Shown here piece by piece: positions 18,317 through 25,374 of a stretch of DNA of 64,000 bases (its first letter is position 1; each line of letters begins with the position of its first letter). Under the pieces are notes generated by a model. The model was not told the origin of the DNA, did not search any database, and saw only the letters and a list, made by a program, of their open reading frames with translations. The stretch comes from Burkholderia sp. Bp9142 (GTDB lineage: Bacteria; Pseudomonadota; Gammaproteobacteria; Burkholderiales; Burkholderiaceae): the NCBI RefSeq assembly GCF_003853415.1, contig NZ_QTPP01000046.1:1-64000 (forward strand), read 5' to 3'. The translations under genes were made by a program, and so were the position numbers.

Positions 18317-18540
18317 CTATTGGTATTGTGAGCCCATCAGAGAAATCCGTCGGCCCCCGCGCCACTCGCGACATCCGGCGGATAGAGAGTTCCCCCGGTC
18401 CATTTCGAGCTGCAATTTTGAAACTGCGACGCACAACGGTGCTATCGCGACAAGTAAAGCCCTCGGCTATCAGGGGAAAGCAGTTTCCAGTTGCAAGGCG
18501 ACTTGCCTTCTTGTAAGCGCGCACGCGCGGGCAACAGCGC

Positions 18541-18600
18541 GCCGTCCGCCGTCCGCCGTCCGCCGTCCGCCGCCCGATGCCCGATGCCCGATGCCCGCCA
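18541..18600. repeat. heptanucleotide tandem repeats (CCGCCGT and CCCGATG units)
   Basis: Four to five tandem 7-mers of the CCGCCGT type run directly into about three 7-mers of the CCCGATG type, so the 7-base period is kept across a change of unit. The tract lies about 170 bases upstream of the H-NS-like gene in otherwise gene-free DNA (18317-18772). Such tracts can vary in copy number by slippage. Confidence 0.75.
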
Positions 18601-18772
18601 CGGTCGAGCCTGATTGACTCGTTATAAACACAGTTATCCTGTCAATTGCGGGATACAGCTCTGACCACACGAGCTGCTCTTCCACTGACCCAAGCAAGCT
18701 CGAGGTTTGCCCTGTAGCTCCCCCTGGGGCAAAAGCGTTATTATGTGCGCAACGCAAACCATAGGAGTGAAC

Positions 18773-19072
18773 ATGGCGACCTACAAGGAACTTCGCAATC
18801 AACTTGAAGCTCTGTCCGAGAAGACTGAGGCCGCCCGCTTAGCAGAATTCCAAGCCGTAGTTGACGAAATCCGAGCCAAGGTTGCGGAATACGGTATCAC
18901 CGAGAAGGACATCTTCGGCAGACGTCACAATCAGGCGGCCAAGAAGGAGACGGCGCCGGTAGAAGCGAAGTATCGCGATCCGAAGACTGGTGCGACCTGG
19001 TCGGGCCGCGGTCGCGCGCCGGCTTGGATCAAAGATGCGAAGAATCGCAATCGCTTCCTGATTCAAGACTGA
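18773..19072 (+). CDS. H-NS family nucleoid-associated protein
   Basis: The 99-residue protein has an N-terminal coiled-coil oligomerisation half (residues 1-45, TYKELRNQLEALSEKTEAAR). The C-terminal DNA-binding domain contains YRDPKTGATWSGRGRAPAWI (about 67-86), the H-NS core motif in Burkholderia-type variants. It would bind curved, AT-rich DNA and silence acquired genes. ATG 18773 follows TAGGAGTGA. Small H-NS paralogues are common on Burkholderia islands, and this one lies among low-GC unknown genes. Confidence 0.92.
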   Translation: MATYKELRNQLEALSEKTEAARLAEFQAVVDEIRAKVAEYGITEKDIFGRRHNQAAKKETAPVEAKYRDPKTGATWSGRGRAPAWIKDAKNRNRFLIQD

Positions 19073-19083
19073 ACTCGCAGTCA

Positions 19084-19151
19084 GCGCTGATGCTTCGCGG
19101 GCCGCCCATACCTTAGCCAGAACACCGGTGGTCGCCACGAAGCATCAGCGC
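19084..19151. repeat. perfect 14-bp inverted repeat downstream of the H-NS gene
   Basis: GCGCTGATGCTTCG at 19084-19097 is repeated as its reverse complement at 19138-19151 with a 40-base spacer. It begins 11 bases after the H-NS stop and could act as a terminator stem, although no T-run follows. The DNA from here to 19372 shows no convincing gene. Confidence 0.6.
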
Positions 19152-19372
19152 GGCTTGCAAAAAGCCGGCCTCGTTCATATCGCCCCTCGAATACCAACGC
19201 GTCAACCAGTCTTCGCGGCAGCATAGCTGAGCATGAAGACTTGTCCGCATGCGCTGTTATGTACGCATGTCTGGTCACCGACATTTAGTCCAAACGGGAT
19301 AGGACAATGCTGGCACCGGGCTATGGTGAACCAAGCGATCAGCAACTCGCCACAATGGCAGCTTGCGCACCA

Positions 19373-19708
19373 TCAGGTACGATCATCTACATCGGCCTCG
19401 GCGAGTAGTTTTGAGGTGACGTCGGAGTATGACCTCACTTCGTTCACGTCGCACCACCTTTTCCATACGTACTCGGCATCGATCGACCAGCCATCTTTTC
19501 CGACAAGTTGATAAACGCGCCCCGAGCGCGTTTGGCCACACAAGGTAACGGGGTCGAAAATGGTGATCGCAGAACTGACACGACCAGTAAAGTCTAGAGT
19601 ATCGGCACCGACGAAATGCCGAGTCCCGGCATCTGTCTCAAAGATCCGCCAGTTGCTGAGACTGACATCAGGCACTTCCTTTACGGAAGGCAGTCTCCAA
19701 ATCGGCAT
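19373..19708 (-). CDS. hypothetical protein (111 aa)
   Basis: An intact 111-residue frame from ATG 19708 carries a segment (VPDVSLSNWRIFETDAGTRH, GRVSSAITIFDP, TRSGRVYQLVGKDG) that resembles small hypothetical proteins seen on mobile DNA of Burkholderia and Xanthomonas. No signal peptide or membrane helix is visible. It is a single gene on the minus strand in the island. No function can be given. Confidence 0.6.
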   Translation of the reverse strand: MPIWRLPSVKEVPDVSLSNWRIFETDAGTRHFVGADTLDFTGRVSSAITIFDPVTLCGQTRSGRVYQLVGKDGWSIDAEYVWKRWCDVNEVRSYSDVTSKLLAEADVDDRT

Positions 19709-19804
19709 CTCGACCTCCTGAGCCGGCAGAGCTTTCAGCAGGACAAACGTCCAGTAGAGTAAGTTGCTTCGACCGAAGAGCCAGAGCGCTCCGCTCGAAC
19801 CGCT

Positions 19805-20023
19805 TCACCGACCCGACTTCGCACGCGAAACCGGCATTTCCCAGCGCGCGGGATACACCGCACAGGTCAGTTCCATGTCGGCCAGCCCCGGATAGTGCCG
19901 CAGCAAGCTCTCGGCGACCGATGCTACGTCTGGAGGTATGGTGCCGGCCGGCGACCTCGATAGCTCCACGAGGAACGCACGCGTCCTAAGCACCGCAGCC
20001 GTACGCTCGCTCGGCGTCGTCAT
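19805..20023 (-). CDS. BPSL0761-family small protein
   Basis: The 72-residue protein begins with S-E-R-T-A-A-V-L-R-T-R-A-F-L-V-E-L-S, followed by SLLRHYPGLADMEL. This layout matches the small BPSL0761 family common in Burkholderia, often next to phage or island genes. No function is known. It lies just upstream of a DUF6471 gene on the same strand. Confidence 0.68.
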   Translation of the reverse strand: MTTPSERTAAVLRTRAFLVELSRSPAGTIPPDVASVAESLLRHYPGLADMELTCAVYPARWEMPVSRAKSGR

Positions 20024-20151
20024 TACTCTGCCTCTTCGCGGACCTGCCAGATCGAAGAATCAAATTGCCGGCAATTCGAAACCGTTACCAATATACGGTT
20101 TCATTTTAGCCATTGGTCCGCGATTGGCAAGGCAACTTCGGCGCGGAGCAA

Positions 20152-20670
20152 CTACCCTGTTGTAGGGTGGATACCCTGCATCGCTGCCGATACGAGCGTA
20201 CGAGAATCAACATACGTGTCCACGCTTTGGCTTCTGAGAACGGCCATACATTGAAGAAAGAACGTCAACGAGAAGTCTCCGGCGGAGAGATGCGATAGCA
20301 TCGTCTTTGCCGTAGTACTCACCCCTACAACTGCGAGACGGTGTAGCAATTCGTCTGGCGTAACCCACGGCTGCTGCGCAAGCTCGATCGCTAGAATTGC
20401 CTGTGCACGAGTCTCCCAGGTACCTTCCGACGCAAATGCATCCATCCACAAGGTGGGCGGGTGCGCACCCGTTACGTGAATGATCTGAAGGAGCAAAGTG
20501 AACTTGACAGAGCCACGCGCGACACGCGCGATAAGCGGGCGCTCCACCTCGTCAACTCCCGCCTCCGCCAAGGCATCGATCAACCGGGCATAACTACATC
20601 CTTCGCGCGCCATCGCGACATGTATCACGCGGGAAGACAGGCTCGCCCAAGGCGCCTCCGCTGCACTCAC
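20152..20670 (-). CDS. tandem DUF6471-like protein
   Basis: The 172-residue protein looks like two copies of one helical module. The first is at about residues 14-70 (VIHVAMAREGCSYARLIDAL, then SVKFTLLLQIIHVTGA). The second is at about 88-145 (QAILAIELAQQPWVTPDELL, then DFSLTFFLQCMAVL). The module resembles DUF6471, a short helix-turn-helix-like domain of island and phage proteins. A regulatory role is possible but unproven. Confidence 0.62.
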   Translation of the reverse strand: MSAAEAPWASLSSRVIHVAMAREGCSYARLIDALAEAGVDEVERPLIARVARGSVKFTLLLQIIHVTGAHPPTLWMDAFASEGTWETRAQAILAIELAQQPWVTPDELLHRLAVVGVSTTAKTMLSHLSAGDFSLTFFLQCMAVLRSQSVDTYVDSRTLVSAAMQGIHPTTG

Positions 20671-20838
20671 AAATATATCCCTTGTGTTCTAGCCGATTCC
20701 GGTTAAATTAGAACGTAACAACGTCTCGATCCTAACTTGACCGAGAAGGTATATCTAGAGCAGCGTAGCAAATCCGCGGCTGTAGCGACAACCCTCATAG
20801 ACGGTTCCTTATCAAGCTCCTGGCGTCCAGGGACTCGT

Positions 20839-21336
20839 TCAGCAGCACCGGAATTCCACAGCTCCGTCGGTCGCGGCGTACTCGAACATAGACCGCATAA
20901 GAGCATAGTGTTCGTAGAAGGCATCGTCCTTGATAGACCGTGCACGCCCGTCCCAAGTATCGAAGTCGGCAACAAGCTTCGCTGAAGCGATTGCCCCGAT
21001 AGTCCCGGTATGTCGTCCGTAGAGAATCAGTTCACGAAATGGGCCCGGCCCATTTGCGTCAGGATTCTGCCAGTGGTAGCCGACCAAGCGTGCTAGGTCA
21101 TTGAGCCAGTCCCAATACTCACGCCGGTTGTCGCTGACTCTGAACCACTGTTCCGCCTCGAACTCGTAGCTGGCCCCAATCTCCAATCCCTCTGCATTCT
21201 GAGGACAATCCGGATTGCCGGCCACGACTACAATGTCCTCCGAGCACGTGCCCTCGAGCGATGCGTCTGTATTATGAGGAGCAGCTTCTACAGCCAGTTT
21301 CTTCAGCCCCTTCCAAGCTACAAAATAGACTCCCAT
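20839..21336 (-). CDS. hypothetical protein, immunity-protein-like (165 aa)
   Basis: An intact 165-residue soluble acidic protein contains WLNDLARLVGYHW, GPFRELILYGRHTGTIGA and SAKLVADFDTW. Such small acidic proteins often serve as immunity proteins for polymorphic toxins, but no toxin gene is next to it. It ends in FRCC. Lower GC than the flanking genes suggests transfer. Assignment beyond hypothetical is inference. Confidence 0.55.
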   Translation of the reverse strand: MGVYFVAWKGLKKLAVEAAPHNTDASLEGTCSEDIVVVAGNPDCPQNAEGLEIGASYEFEAEQWFRVSDNRREYWDWLNDLARLVGYHWQNPDANGPGPFRELILYGRHTGTIGAIASAKLVADFDTWDGRARSIKDDAFYEHYALMRSMFEYAATDGAVEFRCC

Positions 21337-21481
21337 ACAACTCCGTAAGTGTAGGTACCAAGCCTGTTGCTTGGCTAAGCGCGCCCGGTGATCCGACGCA
21401 CCTTTGATCTGCCGAGTACTTGCGTCCGGTTCAGTCGATGCTTCACAGGCTGACCATGCACTGCTACCTCGAAAGTGAGTT

Positions 21482-22066
21482 TTATTTAGCTAGCAACGTG
21501 CGGTATGTCGACACGGTCGAGCGTTCTTCGCTTGTCTGTGCAAGGACATGCGCGGCAGCGGCCGCGCATGTCAGAATATTCTCATCGTGCACCGTTGCTT
21601 CCCGCTGCGGGGCTGCACGGTAAATCTCGTCTCTCAGCGTTCTGTCGTGGAAGCAAACTTCGAGGAATTTCGCCCCCCAACCGTCAGCATTGGCGACTTT
21701 CAACCCGATTGGCAGTCTTTCGTATTTTCGCCACATGTCGATAGCTGCCCAAAGCTCCGGGTCAGTCATCTCTGCAACCCAGTAAAACTGAGTACCTTCA
21801 AGCTGAAGTCGCATCGTCATCAGCACTCGGTCAGAGAGCTGTATATGCCCAAGTCCAAAATTGAAATTTTCGACACTACTCGGGATGCAACGCGCTTCAT
21901 AAGCCTTCAGCGGGAAGGTCAAGAAGGGCATGTCTTCGGGCAGACCACGAGCCATCGCTGGACGATTACCAAACGACCGAAGCTCTTCAAGTCGACCGAT
22001 TGCTACCTGGACTTTGTTGCTGTTAACGACAGTGTATGCGTTGCGTTTTTGCATCATATTCCCCAT
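21482..22066 (-). CDS. hypothetical protein (194 aa), possible orphan immunity protein
   Basis: An intact 194-residue frame. Recognisable features are a soluble alpha/beta composition and the segment FYWVAEMTDPELWAAIDMWR. No motif of a known enzyme is seen. It sits 150 bases upstream of the 165-residue protein gene on the same strand. The two may form a pair of orphan immunity genes, but this is inferred only from size, composition and place. Confidence 0.5.
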   Translation of the reverse strand: MGNMMQKRNAYTVVNSNKVQVAIGRLEELRSFGNRPAMARGLPEDMPFLTFPLKAYEARCIPSSVENFNFGLGHIQLSDRVLMTMRLQLEGTQFYWVAEMTDPELWAAIDMWRKYERLPIGLKVANADGWGAKFLEVCFHDRTLRDEIYRAAPQREATVHDENILTCAAAAAHVLAQTSEERSTVSTYRTLLAK

Positions 22067-22307
22067 GAAATAGAACTTGACTCACTACTCTCAAGAAAAC
22101 CTTGCCTTCGCTTTTCACAGCTTCGTATAACGAAATATCCGATAATTGACCAATCATCCCTACATAGTGGTATAGCGCCAAATCACCGCATGACGAGTGG
22201 TTGATGCTCACGACCCGCAGCGAACACGTCTCGAGATCCACGAGCAAGAATCTTGAAAGCTTCCGGTCCGTAAATGGTGCTGCGTCGCACCATGTTTTAT
22301 CCCGTTA

Positions 22308-22364
22308 CCGCAAACTTTGTTGCACTCGAACGGCGGTTCTTACGTTCCGCAGACTTTGTTGTAC
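22308..22364. repeat. paired direct repeats next to the island/dhaK junction
   Basis: CCGCAAACTTTGTTGCAC (22308-22325) and CCGCAGACTTTGTTGTAC (22347-22364) differ at two positions and are 39 bases apart. The second copy ends just before the point where dihydroxyacetone kinase similarity begins. Repeated short sites beside a terminus are usual for TnsB/TniA-type transposon ends, so this may be an element boundary. No transposase of that type lies in the window. Confidence 0.5.
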
Positions 22365-22366
22365 GC

Positions 22367-23817
22367 CCATACTCGCCGCGATCCGCGCGAGCGCCGGCCC
22401 GAACGGTGCGCTGCTCGTCGTGAAGAACTACACCGGCGACCGCCTCAACTTCGGGCTGGCCGCCGAACTCGCGCGCGCCGAGGGCATTCCGGTCGAGACG
22501 GTGATCGTCGCCGACGACGTGTCGCTGCGCGGCCGCGTCGAGCGCGGGCAGCGGCGCGGGATCGCGGGCACCGTGCTGATCCACAAGCTGGCCGGCGCGG
22601 CCGCCGCACGCGGGCTGCCGCTTGCCCGCGTCGCGGGCATCGCGCGCGATGCGGCGGCCGAGCTCGGCACGATGGGCGTCGCGCTCGACGGCTGCACGAT
22701 CCCCGGCGCCGACAAGTCCGGGTTCAGCCTCGCCGATCACGAGATCGAGCTCGGCCTCGGCATCCACGGCGAGAAAGGTGTCGAACGCACCGCGCCAATG
22801 CCGGCCGACGCGCTCGTCGAGACGCTGCTGTCGAGCATCGTCGCCGACCTCGTGCTCGATCGCGGCGAACGCGTCGCGCTGTTCGTCAACGGTCTCGGCG
22901 CGACGCCGGACATGGAGCTCGCGATCGTGCTGCGCGCCGCTTACGACAACCTGAGCCGGCGCGGCATCATCGTCGCGCGCGCCTGGGCCGGCACGTTCCT
23001 GTCCGCGCTGAACATGCCCGGCTGCTCGATCTCGCTGCTGCGGCTGAACGACGAACGCACCGCCCTGCTCGACGCGCCGGCGCAGGCGCGCGCATGGCCC
23101 GGCGGCGGTGCGGTCAACACGCAGATTCGCGTGGCCGCGGCAGCCGCGCACAATGAGCCGCTGCCGCCGCTCGACGCGGCCGGCCGCGCGTGGGCCGCGC
23201 GGCTGCAGCCAGCACTGCAGGCGGTCGCGCAAGCGTTGATCGACAACGAAGCGACACTGACGGAGCTCGACACGGCCGCCGGCGACGGCGATCTCGGCGC
23301 GAGCATGCACCGCGCCGCGCAGGCGATCCTCGCGTTGCCGCAAGCCGCATACGGCACGCCGGCCGGTACGCTCGCGGCGCTGGGCGCCGCGCTGCGCCGC
23401 GCGATCGCGGGCAGCTCGGGACCGTTTTATGCGACCGCGCTGCTGCGCGCGTCGCGACGCCTCGGCGAGGCTGCCGATATCGCCGAGCCGTCGGCGCGCG
23501 ACTGGGCCGCGGCTTTCCGCAGCGCGGTGGACGCGATCGGCGAACTGGGCGGCGCACGCGCCGGCGACCGGACGATGCTCGACGCACTGGTGCCGGCCGC
23601 CGATGCGTTCGACCACGCGCTCGATCATGAGCGCGACCCTGCAGGCGCATGGGCGGCCGCCGCGGAAGCCGCGGAACACGGCGCGCGGCAAACGGCCGGC
23701 ATGACGCCGCGCGCGGGACGGGCGAGCTATCTCGGCGAACGCGCGATCGGCACGCCGGACGGCGGCGCGGTGGCGGTCGCGTACTGGCTGCGTGCGTTGC
23801 TGCCGCACGTGCGGTAA
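22367..23817 (+). pseudogene. dihydroxyacetone kinase (DhaKL fusion), 5'-truncated
   Basis: From about 22367 the frame is a strong match to the fused DhaK-DhaL kinase. It begins mid-domain at LAAIRASAGPNGALLVVKNY, continues with GLGIHGEKGVER (the substrate-binding His) and the DhaL motif ELDTAAGDGDLGASMH, and ends GGAVAVAYWLRALLPHVR. The first roughly 90 residues, including the GGGxGHEP loop that binds dihydroxyacetone, are missing. Upstream DNA is unrelated and lower in GC. The frame is open upstream to 22201, so a hybrid protein might be made, but it should be inactive. Confidence 0.82.
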
Positions 23818-23892
23818 ACGCAAGCCCGGACGATCACGGACGGCCGGGCCTGACGTCGCATCGCGCCAATGCCGGCGTCGGACGCGTTGCGC

Positions 23893-24180
23893 TCAGACGC
23901 CCTCGACCAGCACCGCGCGATAGCGCGCGCCCTTGAACCGGTGCTGGACGACCGCCTGGTACTCGGGGCCGTGATACCACGCATGCGCGGCTTCCTTCGA
24001 CGGAAACTCGACGATCACGACGCCTTCCGGACCTTCGCCTTCCAGCGTTTCCTGCGGCCCGTACGCGGCGAGCACCTTCACCGGATGACCGGCGAGCGTC
24101 GCGCCGACCTTGCTCTGGTAGAGGTCGAGTTCGTGCGGGTCCTGCGTGCTTTCCCGCGTGAAAATCATATAGGTTGCCAA
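23893..24180 (-). CDS. DUF1330-like small protein
   Basis: The protein has about 95 residues with the dimeric ferredoxin-like layout of DUF1330. Features are TYMIFTRESTQDPHELDLYQ, VKVLAAYGPQETLEG, VVIVEFPSKEAAHAWYHGPEY and a C-terminal KGARYRAVLVEG. TTG 24180 is preferred because GGGAG lies eight bases upstream; an in-frame ATG further upstream would add about 11 residues. Enzymatic role is unknown. Confidence 0.72.
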   Translation of the reverse strand: MATYMIFTRESTQDPHELDLYQSKVGATLAGHPVKVLAAYGPQETLEGEGPEGVVIVEFPSKEAAHAWYHGPEYQAVVQHRFKGARYRAVLVEGV

Positions 24181-24851
24181 GATGCATGCTCCCGGTGATT
24201 GCATGAAGGAAGTGGACGCACGCGGTGCCGTCGGCATCGTGCGTGTCCTCGTGGAACGCGTGAAAAGGTTCGACTGCCGTACGCGCTCCGGTCGAATCGG
24301 TCAGCCGGTCACATGATAGCCAGCGCCCTGTCCGTTGCACTCGAATACAGGGGGTGCGGCGTCGCGTGACAATCCATTTCGGCACGATGCGCGCGCATGC
24401 GCGACAGGAACCGGGGGAGCGAACGCCGCCCTGCCGCGACGGCCGATGCGACACGGGAAAACCCCGATCGCCACATCGTCCCATGACATCCGGCATCGCT
24501 AATTGGCGGGGCTAAACACCTGGTGCAATCGCGTGCGAACCCAGTACAGTGCGGAACGCATGACGCGCTACATTCATTCGGCGTGGCCGGTACGCAGCCG
24601 TCCGGAACCGGAGTCGTGTCGTGCCTGCAGCGCCCCGACACCCCGGGCACGGATCGTGCCGACCGCCAACGGCGATCGCGATCGCCCGGGTCGACCGGTA
24701 TGGTCTGATCCGATCCGCCGGATCGCCTGCGATGCCTCACGACCCGCCGCGCGCTTTCGAGCTTACAGCGTGACCGGCCCCGGCCCGCAGCCAGAATCGC
24801 TCGTTGCAGGTTGGCGCGGCGGCGAGCCGCATGACACCCGGGTGACAAAAA
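24181..24851. other. gene-free GC-rich stretch upstream of marR
   Basis: Nearly 700 bases without a convincing gene in any frame. Only the marR promoter region at its right end shows recognisable structure. Confidence 0.4.
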
Positions 24852-24887
24852 CGATAGTTTGCTATCGAATGTTTTTGCCCCTATCAT
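24852..24887 (+). promoter_or_regulatory. marR promoter with palindromic MarR operator
   Basis: The perfect palindrome CGATAG-TTTG-CTATCG lies at 24852-24867 and contains ATAGTTTGCTAT, the form of operator bound by SlyA/MarR proteins. A possible -35 TTGCTA (24859-24864) overlaps it and is 17 bases from a -10 TATCAT (24882-24887). Transcription would then start within a few bases of ATG 24895, so the message could be leaderless; no Shine-Dalgarno sequence is visible. Confidence 0.65.
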
Positions 24888-24894
24888 CCCGCCC

Positions 24895-25374
24895 ATGACC
24901 AATCTGCACGACCTTCGCCTCGCCGTCAGCAGCCTGCTGGTGCTCACCGCGCGCAAGTGGCGCCGCACGAGCGACACCGTGCTGACCGCGTACAACGTGT
25001 CCGAAGCCTGCGCGACGCCGCTGCTGATCGCCGGCCGCCTCGGCGAAGGCGTGCGCCAGGGCACGCTCGCCGAACACGTCGGCATCGAGGGGCCGTCGCT
25101 CGTGCGACTGCTCGACCAGCTGTGCGCGGCCGGCCTCGCACGCCGCGACGAGGATCCGCACGACCGCCGCGCGAAAACGATTTCGCTGACGTCGGCCGGC
25201 CGCGCGGTCACCGCGAAGATGGAAGAAGACCTGCGCGTCCTGCGCGCCCAGGTGCTCAAGGGCGTCACGCGCGCCGATCTCGAAGCGACGCTGCGCGTCC
25301 TGAACGCATTCAACGCGGCCGATGCGCGTCATCCGGCGTCGCGTCCGTCCCACCCCGCCGATTCCGCGTCATGA
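24895..25374 (+). CDS. MarR-family transcriptional repressor of the efflux operon
   Basis: The 159-residue protein has the winged-helix core GTLAEHVGIEGPSLVRLLDQ followed by LARRDEDPHDRRAKTISLTS, the conserved wing D-x-R-A-K form. It is the first gene of an operon with aaeB-, aaeX-, aaeA- and nodT-like genes, overlapping aaeB by four bases. A palindrome in its own promoter suggests autorepression relieved by an aromatic acid or similar ligand. Confidence 0.9.
   Translation: MTNLHDLRLAVSSLLVLTARKWRRTSDTVLTAYNVSEACATPLLIAGRLGEGVRQGTLAEHVGIEGPSLVRLLDQLCAAGLARRDEDPHDRRAKTISLTSAGRAVTAKMEEDLRVLRAQVLKGVTRADLEATLRVLNAFNAADARHPASRPSHPADSAS

Noticed and set aside
22201-22366. Possible native start of the dihydroxyacetone kinase in the upstream open frame
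   Set aside because: The codons before about 22367 do not resemble the DhaK N-terminus and the glycine-rich substrate loop is missing, so the frame is open only by chance.
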